From the IMG/VR virus record IMGVR_UViG_3300042549_006589, positions 1 to 28,118 of that record: 28,118 nt of DNA, one strand, 5' to 3'. The stretch's first letter is position 1. Every line of letters begins with the position of its first letter. Positions 6,705 through 12,177 of this stretch are shown here, in pieces. Below the pieces are notes generated by a model, which was not told where the DNA came from, did no database searches, and saw nothing but the letters and a program-made list of their open reading frames with translations. Source of the stretch: a virus. The position numbers and the translations under genes were made by a program.

Positions 6705-6741
6705 GTTCCCCGCCAACGACATTGAAACGGGGAGATTTAGT

Positions 6742-7188
6742 TTATTGCTTTTGTGCGCCTAATTGTGCCAACAATGCGGCAACTTCAGGTGTAATCCCCG
6801 CAGGTGAATCAACCACCGCAGGGGCAGGGGTATTCGCCTCACCAATAAAAGCATTTGCTTTCGCAACTGCTGCGACATCGCCTGTTGCATCTAGCAGTAT
6901 CCAGGGGGCCGACTTTCCCGGTTTTGCCACCCCGCTGGAAATACGGGCTAAAACTTTCTGCCCAACCTTTGCCTTGAGTGCGTTCTTTAGTGCGACATTG
7001 AAGAACAAAACATTGTTGTAAGTTTTGCTGTTGTCAAGATCAACAAGGTTCACTTCAATTGCATCGGTTTCGCCGTGAACTGTTTGAATACCAACTTTGT
7101 ATTCAATTGGTTCGATGATTAGTAAAAATCCTGCTAAGTCTGCGACCTTAACACTTTCGGTGGAGCTACTTGGTGCGCTGAATGTCAT
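6742..7188 (-). CDS. Putative OB-fold single-strand DNA-binding-like protein
   Basis: A 148-aa protein with a beta-rich core (residues 18-100: LLIIEPIEYKVGIQTVHG...AIEVNLVDLD...VGQKVLARI) and a low-complexity tail rich in Ala and Pro ending EVAALLAQLGAQKQ. Related actinophage proteins sit in the same place, after the Cas4-like nuclease, and a single-strand binding role fits core length, neighbours and tail, but no aromatic DNA-binding motif proves it. The ATG at 7188 has GGGGGA seven bases upstream and shares ATGA with the preceding stop. Confidence 0.55.
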   Translation of the reverse strand: MTFSAPSSSTESVKVADLAGFLLIIEPIEYKVGIQTVHGETDAIEVNLVDLDNSKTYNNVLFFNVALKNALKAKVGQKVLARISSGVAKPGKSAPWILLDATGDVAAVAKANAFIGEANTPAPAVVDSPAGITPEVAALLAQLGAQKQ

Positions 7189-7331
7189 TTGACATCCCCC
7201 GTTTCTGTTTGGGTGTTGCTTGGTTGTTGGTTTTCCAACTCTATTGGTGGATTTAACTCAGCCAATTCCTTGGCTATGTCATTGATCGTTTTGGCAGGCA
7301 TCCCGCAGGCGCATCCATCGGTGCAGCACAT
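7185..7331 (-). CDS. Small cysteine-rich protein (48 aa)
   Basis: A 48-aa protein starting MCCTDGCACGMPAK, with four cysteines in the first nine residues that could bind a metal, then a helix and a polar tail. The start at 7331 shares TAATG with the previous gene; the stop shares ATGA with the OB-fold-like gene. No function known. Confidence 0.65.
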   Translation of the reverse strand: MCCTDGCACGMPAKTINDIAKELAELNPPIELENQQPSNTQTETGDVK

Positions 7332-7534
7332 TAGGCTCTCATTCCTTGTTTTACTGCTTCGATTGTTGAGCAAGGATAAACCCAACCATCACACTCATCA
7401 CAATTTAATCCAAAAGAACCATCAGGTAAAGTAATTTCGTGCGGTTCGTGTAGCTCAATAACTTCTTTGAGTGCATTTTCCTGTTGGGAACAAGTCAAGG
7501 TTTTAATTGTGGCTAAAAAATCATCATATTTCAT
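7331..7534 (-). CDS. Hypothetical protein with CDECDGWVYPC motif
   Basis: A 67-aa protein: a helical N-terminus (MKYDDFLATIKTLTCSQQEN) and a compact Cys motif (NCDECDGWVYPCSTIEA) that also ends many short actinobacterial and actinophage hypotheticals and may bind zinc. The ATG at 7534 is chosen over the longer frame because it shares ATGA with the nuclease stop. Function unknown. Confidence 0.68.
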   Translation of the reverse strand: MKYDDFLATIKTLTCSQQENALKEVIELHEPHEITLPDGSFGLNCDECDGWVYPCSTIEAVKQGMRA

Positions 7535-8274
7535 TTTGCTTCCGTATCTCCATTGCAGGCAACCGATAGATCGGTGCTGAATGGTCTGAAGTACGGGCAA
7601 TAATTACAATTCCGCGATGGCACCGCAGGAATAACTGCCCACATTGTAGGTGACTTCTCAACATCAACTGTTGATAAAAGCTCATAAACATTATCTAGGC
7701 GCTGGAGTGCGCCTACGGCAATTTTCTCATCATAAGGATGAAGTTCAAGAAACATATCGGATATTTGGCCGCCAGTTGGGAGAAAGGCAAGCCCAACTTG
7801 CTTAACATCGTGGCCTTCTTGCGCCTTGCCGTAGGCGTACAACATAACCTGAATTATCTGTTGTTGGCTCGCACCGCTATTGCGCTTCTCCTTGACATTA
7901 GCGGGTGAGGTTGTTTTCCAATCAATGACAATTCCGTTTTCCTTATCGTAGAGGTCAACTGTCCCGGAAAGGTTGGCACGAATCTTAACCTTGCTCTCGA
8001 CCTCAAAACGATCAGGAAACTTTGCGAAGATACCTTCTAAGTGAGAGTGAATGGCAGTTCCAACTTGAGCTGCCCAATTGCCCCCACTTGATTCATTCAC
8101 CTTTGCCCAATCAAGTAATTTATAGGCTAACTTGCGGGTGCATTCTTGCCCCACTTCACTTGGGCCAATATAAACCTGCTGCGAACGGGGCGAGAAAATA
8201 CCCGCTTGAGTAATAATCTCGCCCAATTCGATTGCAAGCGCCTTACTTGGAGTGTTCAAAGGTGTAAAGGTCAT
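7531..8274 (-). CDS. Cas4/RecB-like PD-(D/E)XK exonuclease
   Basis: A 247-aa nuclease of the Cas4/RecB type. Residues 71-80 (VGTAIHSHLE) carry the leading His, D107 lies in SGTVDLYD, DWK (118-120) gives the catalytic Asp and Lys, and QVMLYAYG (142-149) is the QxxxY motif. One cysteine at C45 and three near the end (C223, C226, C240) match the four ligands of the Cas4 iron-sulfur cluster. No CRISPR array or other cas gene is present, so this is a phage recombination or end-processing nuclease. Followed, with ATGA overlaps, by two small Cys-rich genes and the OB-fold-like gene, which suggests a recombination group. Confidence 0.85.
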   Translation of the reverse strand: MTFTPLNTPSKALAIELGEIITQAGIFSPRSQQVYIGPSEVGQECTRKLAYKLLDWAKVNESSGGNWAAQVGTAIHSHLEGIFAKFPDRFEVESKVKIRANLSGTVDLYDKENGIVIDWKTTSPANVKEKRNSGASQQQIIQVMLYAYGKAQEGHDVKQVGLAFLPTGGQISDMFLELHPYDEKIAVGALQRLDNVYELLSTVDVEKSPTMWAVIPAVPSRNCNYCPYFRPFSTDLSVACNGDTEAK

Positions 8275-8277
8275 TGC

Positions 8278-8622
8278 TTATTCATCATCTCTTACAACGG
8301 TGAATCGGCGGGTGGTTGAAACAACTTCAAGCAAGTCAATCACTTGGGCAGGCAGGATTTCTCGCGCCCGCTTAGTATCAAATCGCTTGCTCTCAACAAC
8401 CGACCATCGAACGACAGGGCGATTGCCAAACATCCCAACTTGAGAATCGCCAAGGGCAGATTCTAAATGTGAACGGGCAATGTCAGCTACCTCTTGCCAT
8501 TCTTTAATCTTTGCTAACGCTGACTTGTATTGTTCAAGCCACGCATTTGCATCGGCATCAAAATCAACGATGCCTTTCTCAATTTCAACGGTCACTTTAA
8601 CCCCCAAAGTTTTTAGTACCAT
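8278..8622 (-). CDS. Conserved protein preceding the Cas4-like nuclease
   Basis: A 114-aa protein: a helical middle (LEQYKSALAKIKEWQEVADIAR) and a conserved-looking C-terminus, VVRWSVVESKRFDTKRARE then LPAQVIDLLEVVSTTRRFTV. This signature recurs, as I recall, in phage proteins beside YqaJ/Cas4-like nucleases, so it may be an accessory of that nuclease. Start is uncertain: ATG 8622 overlaps the upstream stop by 10 bp but lacks a good ribosome-binding site; GTG 8595 has GGGGG five bases upstream. The downstream nuclease starts 4 bp after its stop. Confidence 0.6.
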   Translation of the reverse strand: MVLKTLGVKVTVEIEKGIVDFDADANAWLEQYKSALAKIKEWQEVADIARSHLESALGDSQVGMFGNRPVVRWSVVESKRFDTKRAREILPAQVIDLLEVVSTTRRFTVVRDDE

Positions 8623-8999
8623 TTGTCTTTTTTGAACTTTGCCCAGGCAGCGCAGGGGCCACCCGAACCATATTTTCTGCCAATGTAAGCAAGGGCAGCA
8701 ACGGTTTGGGCAACTTCAGATGAACTCCGCTTTAGCCCAAGGTTTCTATAAGTTGAATCTAACAATTGCCCAACACCTGATGCTGAACTTGTTGGATTCT
8801 TTTTATCTTTCCAAGCGGATTCCTTACCCATAAGGGCTGTGAAACACTTGAAATCTTTTTTAGTAAGTAGCTCGCGGGCGAGTTCCTTGTGATTAACCTG
8901 CATCAAAATCGGCAATTCTTTGTAAATGACCGATTGAGGAATTGCAGGTGTTGGATTTACTGCTTGAACCAATAGTGAAGTCACTGTGCTAACCACCAA
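8613..8999 (-). CDS. Exported lytic-transglycosylase-like protein
   Basis: A 128-aa protein whose residues 52-128 resemble the SLT/lysozyme-like fold used by actinobacterial cell-wall enzymes: CFTALMGKESAW with candidate catalytic E59, NPTSSASGVGQLLDSTY, then IGRKYGSGGPCAAWAKF. It probably cuts peptidoglycan. The listed start is the in-frame TTG 8999, which has no ribosome-binding site and cuts into a hydrophobic segment. Extending upstream gives a basic stretch (KPNTKRVINR) followed by IALILVVSTVTSLLVQA, a convincing signal peptide or anchor; the only good ribosome-binding site, GAGAAGGAG (9060-9052), lies seven bases before an ATC codon at 9044. The true start is therefore probably 9044. 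It overlaps the whiB-like gene. Confidence 0.7.
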   Translation of the reverse strand: MVVSTVTSLLVQAVNPTPAIPQSVIYKELPILMQVNHKELARELLTKKDFKCFTALMGKESAWKDKKNPTSSASGVGQLLDSTYRNLGLKRSSSEVAQTVAALAYIGRKYGSGGPCAAWAKFKKDKWY

Positions 9000-9451
9000 T
9001 ATAAGGGCGATTCGGTTGATGACTCTTTTTGTGTTTGGTTTGATTGGATTGCTCCTTCTCTAGCTGCCTTCGCAAGTTGTGCCGAAACCTTGTAAACATA
9101 TTGGCTCGAACATTCAACTGTGATGGCAATTTCGTTGGCGCTTTTGTTTTCCCATAACATCTGATGAATCATAATTGCTTTCTTAGATATTACAGTTCGC
9201 CGGCTTTTGCGGTTGATACTTTGCCGTTGATCGGCGGTGTAACCACCCCAAAATCCGTAAACAATTCGCTTGTCAAGTGCGTACTCCAAACATTCCTCTC
9301 TATGAATACAACTCCCGCAGATTTGCTTGAGTCGGGGCAGGCGTTCTGCCTCATCGTGCTTTGTATCTGGAAAGAAATAATCTTTATCCTCAACTTTTGC
9401 ACATTGGGCTTCTCGGAACTTGGGTGAATCGCTGAAAATGTCAAAGTTCAT
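8981..9451 (-). CDS. WhiB-family transcriptional regulator with HTH extension
   Basis: A 156-aa WhiB-like protein. The four iron-sulfur ligands are C17, C45, C48 and C54 (C..CxxCxxxxxC) and GFWGG (66-70) is the family turn. WhiB proteins bind sigma factor region 4 and alter promoter choice; phage versions can redirect or block host transcription. Usual WhiB proteins end soon after the basic RKSRR region (81-85); here residues 91-128 (AIMIHQMLWENKSANEIAI...SSQYVYKV) look like an added helix-turn-helix. ATG 9451 shares ATGA with the previous stop. AAGGAG lies directly against the ATG, an odd spacing, so coupling to upstream translation is likely. Confidence 0.92.
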   Translation of the reverse strand: MNFDIFSDSPKFREAQCAKVEDKDYFFPDTKHDEAERLPRLKQICGSCIHREECLEYALDKRIVYGFWGGYTADQRQSINRKSRRTVISKKAIMIHQMLWENKSANEIAITVECSSQYVYKVSAQLAKAAREGAIQSNQTQKESSTESPLYWWLAQ

Positions 9452-9801
9452 CTCCTTGTTCCGTAGCCCGCATCTCTAAGTAAATTAGTGATTTGTTCAA
9501 GCGACATAATCGCCCACCAATTCGCGGTGTTAGCAGTTCCAACACCATTAGGTTTTACAACCAAAACGCCAAAGTCTGCTTTAGCGTTCTTTGTTTCCAA
9601 CTCGATTTCTTTTAACCAAGCAGGAATTTTATAGGTTTTGTGATTCTTAACTTCCCAAGCCAAGGCAGGGGTGCCTGTTATATCGCCAAGATCAAGTGCG
9701 CCATTTAGCGCACGGCGTTCGGCGTAGGGAAAACCGTTATCAATTAAGAATTTGACAACGGCAGTTTCCGCTGAGGTTCCCTTTGCTTTGGCTTTAGACA
9801 T
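9448..9801 (-). CDS. Holliday-junction-resolvase-like PD-(D/E)XK nuclease
   Basis: A 117-aa nuclease-fold protein. KGTSAETAVVKFLIDNG (8-24) holds the leading Glu, GALDLGDITG (34-43) the metal-binding Asp and WEVKNH (49-54) the E-x-K active site. This resembles Hjc and RecU-like resolvases, which cut four-way junctions. With endonuclease VII also present, the phage has two candidate junction-cleaving enzymes. ATG 9801 is chosen, sharing TGATG with the small upstream ORF; a TTG lies one codon earlier. Confidence 0.8.
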   Translation of the reverse strand: MSKAKAKGTSAETAVVKFLIDNGFPYAERRALNGALDLGDITGTPALAWEVKNHKTYKIPAWLKEIELETKNAKADFGVLVVKPNGVGTANTANWWAIMSLEQITNLLRDAGYGTRR

Positions 9802-9884
9802 CAAATCTCGCCGTTACTTCGAGCAAAAATTCCAACAACTGAAATCACGCAAATAATCATTACAATTAGAGCTAACCAAAACAT
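9801..9884 (-). CDS. Tiny membrane protein (27 aa)
   Basis: A 27-aa ORF, MFWLALIVMIICVISVVGIF followed by ARSNGEI: one hydrophobic segment with a short polar tail. AAGGA lies about nine bases before the ATG at 9884 and the stop overlaps the resolvase start as TGATG. The rest of the gap (9885-9952) has no ORF. Function unknown. Confidence 0.5.
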   Translation of the reverse strand: MFWLALIVMIICVISVVGIFARSNGEI

Positions 9885-9952
9885 TTGGCGTTTTCCTTTC
9901 CGTTCAAGGTCAAGGGTGACACACGCTACACCATAAACCCTGCCGCGACACG

Positions 9953-10525
9953 CTAGCGGTTAAATTGAATCTCAACCTGAAATGGTGGCGAAGTGTTCAC
10001 ATCAAACTTAGCTGAGATTTCAAGGGCAGTTTTGATGGCGTTGGTGGCGGTGTCAATGTTTAGTGTTTCTCCTGTTGCTTCGCCGTAAACATCAGCCATT
10101 GAAGTTAGGTAGCCAATGGCGTACGCGCTACCCGACCCGATGCCGTAGGTGAAGTCTATTGATTGCGAGATGCCTAGATCATTGCCAATTTCAAAGATGT
10201 TGCCATTAAAGGCGAGCAAATAGGCAAAGCTCGCGCCTTCTTTTTGGTAATCGTAGCCATTGTCTTTGAACGCCTTGATAATGCTTGGAATCACCTTTCG
10301 ACCCATAAACCCAACAGGGTCGGTGCCATCGTATAGGGGCGGTTTCCAGTTATACATAAGCACATCACCGGGGCGGCAATCTCCGCAGACTCCCAAAAGG
10401 TACTTGCCAACCTTTACGATTTTGGGCGTTGAAGGCGAAATGATGCGTTTGTCACCATCGGTGATTTGGCTGTCAGCTCCAAGGATGGCAAAGCCTTTGC
10501 CCTGGTAGCCTGCGATTGTGGTCAT
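9953..10525 (-). CDS. Proteasome-beta/HslV-like Ntn hydrolase
   Basis: A 190-aa protein of the N-terminal-nucleophile fold of proteasome beta and HslV subunits. Removal of Met1 exposes Thr2 in TTIAGYQGKG, the nucleophile position. D18 (GADSQ) and K35 (TPKIVKV) fit catalytic Asp17 and Lys33/34, and GIGSGSAYAIGYL (128-140) matches the conserved glycine/serine turn. There is almost no propeptide, as in HslV. No ATPase ring partner is visible, so it may form its own chamber, use the host unfoldase, or act on small substrates. It heads the left operon, divergent from the plus-strand cassette. The ATG at 10525 has no ribosome-binding site; TAGAAT (10539-10534) just before it suggests a leaderless transcript. 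The frame upstream of 10525 is non-coding. Confidence 0.82.
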   Translation of the reverse strand: MTTIAGYQGKGFAILGADSQITDGDKRIISPSTPKIVKVGKYLLGVCGDCRPGDVLMYNWKPPLYDGTDPVGFMGRKVIPSIIKAFKDNGYDYQKEGASFAYLLAFNGNIFEIGNDLGISQSIDFTYGIGSGSAYAIGYLTSMADVYGEATGETLNIDTATNAIKTALEISAKFDVNTSPPFQVEIQFNR

Positions 10526-10533
10526 AGGGGTCA

Positions 10534-10539
10534 ATTCTA
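10534..10539 (-). promoter_or_regulatory. Candidate -10 element of the leftward operon
   Basis: TAGAAT on the minus strand ends nine bases before the A of the Ntn-hydrolase ATG, and no ribosome-binding site intervenes, the arrangement of a leaderless actinobacterial transcript. No good -35 is seen. Low confidence. Confidence 0.3.
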
Positions 10540-10607
10540 CCCTTTTGAGGGGTATATGTGGGGTGGGTAACAGGCGGAAAATTAGCCTCATTTGCCTTGG
10601 GCGTGTC

Positions 10608-10637
10608 TTGACACTCTGTCGTGACAAATGCTAAGGT
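10608..10637 (+). promoter_or_regulatory. Promoter of the plus-strand cassette
   Basis: A perfect -35 TTGACA (10608-10613) and TAAGGT (10632-10637, fitting the actinobacterial TAnnnT -10) are 18 bp apart. Transcription would begin near 10643-10645, about 40 bases before the first ATG at 10684. It lies in the 158-bp divergent region 10526-10683. Confidence 0.65.
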
Positions 10638-10642
10638 TGGCT

Positions 10643-10669
10643 TATTGGAAAACGAACGGGTTTCCAATA
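10643..10669. promoter_or_regulatory. Inverted repeat at the cassette transcription start (operator or leader hairpin)
   Basis: tattggaaa (10643-10651) and tttccaata (10661-10669) are perfect inverted repeats with a 9-nt spacer, directly at the predicted start of transcription. A third copy, tattggaaa, occurs at 10711-10719 inside the first gene. This looks like a repressor site, perhaps for the ribbon-helix-helix protein at the end of the same operon (inference); a leader hairpin is the alternative. Confidence 0.55.
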
Positions 10670-10683
10670 GAACGGAAAAACAA

Positions 10684-10890
10684 ATGAGCAAAAAATGTTG
10701 TGAGATTGTTTATTGGAAACACGATGATGGTTGGGATGTTTATCCGCAAAGCGAATGTCGCAAAGTAGATGGGCGTTGGATTCCAAATTGGTTTGATCAC
10801 CCATCTGTAATTGTTGAAGATGCACGAACAAAGAAAGATGCCATTAACGCAATCAACGAACTTCACATCTTGGGGGTGTGTTTAGTATGA
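10684..10890 (+). CDS. Hypothetical protein, first gene of the plus cassette
   Basis: A 68-aa soluble protein, MSKKCCEIVYWKHDDGWDVY..., rich in Trp and Asp and ending ELHILGVCLV. No family recognised. ATG 10684 lies behind GGAA at a suitable distance and downstream of the predicted promoter; the frame is open further upstream, but that part would precede the transcription start. It shares ATGA with the next gene. Confidence 0.7.
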   Translation: MSKKCCEIVYWKHDDGWDVYPQSECRKVDGRWIPNWFDHPSVIVEDARTKKDAINAINELHILGVCLV

Positions 10891-11093
10891 CAACACAACT
10901 TTGGATTCAAGACACAACAGGTGAAGTCACCTGTAAAGATCACGCAGGAACTTATTTGAAGTCAGCAATTGTTGCTAACCCAAAACGCATCAGTTATTGG
11001 ACAGAACTTGGCACTTGGGATTCTTACTACACCCACCTTCTTGGTGGCGAAAATCTACGATGCGAAACCTGTAAAGAAATGGAGAACAAATAA
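10887..11093 (+). CDS. Hypothetical protein with CxxH/CxxC zinc motif
   Basis: A 68-aa protein with TCKDH near the start (C19, H22) and CETC near the end (C62, C65), a possible zinc site. The ATG at 10887 overlaps the upstream stop as ATGA, with GGGGGT upstream. The stop shares TAATG with the following gene. Function unknown. Confidence 0.7.
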   Translation: MTTQLWIQDTTGEVTCKDHAGTYLKSAIVANPKRISYWTELGTWDSYYTHLLGGENLRCETCKEMENK

Positions 11094-11257
11094 TGAAGTG
11101 CGTGACTTGCGATGGAAACAGTTATTTGGGATTGAATTTACTTAACGGCAAACACATTTGTTATTTATGTGTTGAAGAAATCAAAAAATTTCAATACTTC
11201 GCGCCAAACCCATACCAAGAGCAACCGGGTAATTACTTTCCGAAAATAGGTGCGTAA
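11093..11257 (+). CDS. Small zinc-ribbon protein (54 aa)
   Basis: A 54-aa zinc ribbon: MKCVTCDGN (C3/C6) and ICYLCVEEI (C23/C26), then a polar tail with YFAPNPYQEQPGNYF. GGAG lies eight bases before the start; both junctions are TAATG overlaps. Such proteins in phages often bind host proteins or nucleic acid, but no specific role can be given. Confidence 0.65.
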   Translation: MKCVTCDGNSYLGLNLLNGKHICYLCVEEIKKFQYFAPNPYQEQPGNYFPKIGA

Positions 11258-11391
11258 TGGCTACTTACTACTGCATTTTTTGCGATAACAAGGTTGCTGA
11301 TCGCATCTGCCTGAACTGCAACGAATACAAAGGCGTTGTCACCGAAGCCGAATTCAATCAATTCCAACTAGATTATCCGCGTGCAATATGA
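11257..11391 (+). CDS. Small zinc-ribbon protein (44 aa)
   Basis: A 44-aa protein with CIFC (C6/C9) and CLNC (C18/C21), forming a second zinc ribbon right after the first, then a short helical end. AGG lies six bases upstream of the ATG at 11257, which shares TAATG with the previous gene. Function unknown. Confidence 0.62.
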   Translation: MATYYCIFCDNKVADRICLNCNEYKGVVTEAEFNQFQLDYPRAI

Positions 11392-11573
11392 GCGCAATGA
11401 AATCGCTTTACCTTGACCTAACAACAGGCGTTGCCGAAGTAAGCCAAACCCTTGAAGAAGGATTTGATTTGCAAAATGCCACCTTTGAAACAATAGATTT
11501 GGCACTTTGCCAATCAATCATCAAGTTATCTGAAATGCGCAACACTCTAAAAGAATTGGGAGCAGTAAAATGA
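11388..11573 (+). CDS. Small helical hypothetical protein (61 aa)
   Basis: A 61-aa mainly helical protein (LEEGFDLQNATFETIDLALC, then IIKLSEMRNTLKELGAVK) that could form a coiled coil. It is linked on both sides by ATGA overlaps and has no clear ribosome-binding site of its own, so it probably depends on translation of its neighbour. No family recognised. Confidence 0.6.
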   Translation: MSAMKSLYLDLTTGVAEVSQTLEEGFDLQNATFETIDLALCQSIIKLSEMRNTLKELGAVK

Positions 11574-11716
11574 GAATGACCCGCAAATGGCGTTTAGTTA
11601 GAACCGCCTTCATCATCGTAGGCATTTGGTTAGTAATTGAGATCGCGCAAAACCTTTGGTGGACTTCGGAAGGCTACTGTTGGGGCGATGCCGTCAAGTG
11701 TGTGGGTGGTTTGTAA
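11570..11716 (+). CDS. Small single-pass membrane protein (48 aa)
   Basis: A 48-aa protein with a basic N-terminus (MRMTRKWRLVR), one hydrophobic segment (TAFIIVGIWLVIEIA) and an outer tail with two cysteines (GYCWGDAVKCVGGL). By the positive-inside rule the tail is outside, where the cysteines could form a disulfide. GGGAG lies seven bases before the ATG. A membrane-acting phage protein, for instance in superinfection exclusion or host inhibition, is possible but unproven. Confidence 0.62.
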   Translation: MRMTRKWRLVRTAFIIVGIWLVIEIAQNLWWTSEGYCWGDAVKCVGGL

Positions 11717-11841
11717 TGGTTACCCCGCAACGCTCGATTCGAATCAATGAAGAACTATGGCGCAAAGCCAAAGAGAAAGCTGAAAGCGAAGGCAAGAACA
11801 TAAGCGAAGTGATTGTTGCTTACTTGAAAGATTACGCCTAG
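11716..11841 (+). CDS. Ribbon-helix-helix DNA-binding protein
   Basis: A 41-aa protein of CopG/Arc type: a beta strand (RSIRINEEL), helix A (WRKAKEKAESEG) and helix B (NISEVIVAYLKDYA) separated by the usual GKN-IS turn. Dimers bind palindromic operators through the strand. It starts at ATG 11716 (TAATG overlap) and is the last gene of the cassette, before the strong terminator. It may repress the cassette promoter through the tattggaaa repeats. Confidence 0.78.
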   Translation: MVTPQRSIRINEELWRKAKEKAESEGKNISEVIVAYLKDYA

Positions 11842-11850
11842 TTAAAAGGC

Positions 11851-11890
11851 GAAAGAACCCCCGACAGGAACGGCTGTCGGGGGTTCTTTC
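11851..11890. terminator. Strong bidirectional terminator
   Basis: gaaagaacccccgaca (11851-11866) pairs perfectly over 16 bp with 11875-11890 around an 8-nt loop; the outer stem is A/T rich so each strand ends in a T-rich run. It lies between the end of the plus cassette (11841) and the end of the leftward tail/glycosyltransferase operon (11911), and stops both. Confidence 0.92.
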
Positions 11891-11910
11891 TTGGGGGTGC
11901 GGTGAACGCA

Positions 11911-12177
11911 CTAAATCTCTGTTATGGCAAAAATCTGTTCGTAGGTGTCAGCAAAAAGTTTTTGATACCTTGGCAATGAGTCGGACAAATTACCTGTTCG
12001 GTTCTTGTCCAATATGTAGCTGACATCGGCATCATCATAGGCGTTACGCATTGAATTGTTGGCATCTAGGATAAACAACAAGTCATAATCATCAGGCAAC
12101 AAGTTAAACATCTCTTGCAACGCCGCCGCCTGTTGAGGTTGCCCCTGTGAGGCAACTAAGAAAAGAATCTTATTCAC
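11911..12177 (-). CDS. Probable truncated GT-A glycosyltransferase-like protein
   Basis: An 88-aa protein starting VNKILFLVASQGQPQQAAAL and containing DLLFILDANNS and a DKNRTGNLSDSL stretch. This order resembles the first third of phage GT-A glycosyltransferases (a nucleotide-binding strand, then an acidic D-x-D-like site), but the chain ends where the rest of the catalytic domain should begin, next to the terminator. It is either a remnant or a small protein of other function. The start is GTG 12177, overlapping the stop of the DUF6378 gene; the in-frame upstream ATG would overlap that gene much more. Confidence 0.5.
   Translation of the reverse strand: MNKILFLVASQGQPQQAAALQEMFNLLPDDYDLLFILDANNSMRNAYDDADVSYILDKNRTGNLSDSLPRYQKLFADTYEQIFAITEI

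Noticed and set aside
6641-6720. A complete tRNA gene
   Set aside because: Only T-arm and partial acceptor pairing are present; the space for D and anticodon arms is about ten bases too short and no loop with U33 is found.
6341-6762. Plus-strand ORFs of 95 and 60 aa
   Set aside because: They lie antisense to the FmdB-like and 46-aa genes, which have ribosome-binding sites and conserved motifs.
7531-8274. Cas4-like protein as a sign of a CRISPR system
   Set aside because: No Cas1, Cas2 or array nearby; its neighbours are recombination and replication genes, which fits a phage exonuclease.
9190-9444. 84-aa ORF from TTG 9444 within the whiB-like gene, with AAGGAG at good spacing
   Set aside because: The same site serves the WhiB frame, whose cysteine motif is complete; the alternative protein looks random.
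9885-9960. Repeated acacgcta and the palindrome cgctagcg near the Ntn-hydrolase stop
   Set aside because: Too short and imperfect to support an operator or terminator; no U-run follows.
10473-10866. Minus-strand ORFs across the divergent promoter and first plus genes
   Set aside because: They cross promoter elements and oppose a well-ordered plus operon; no ribosome-binding sites.
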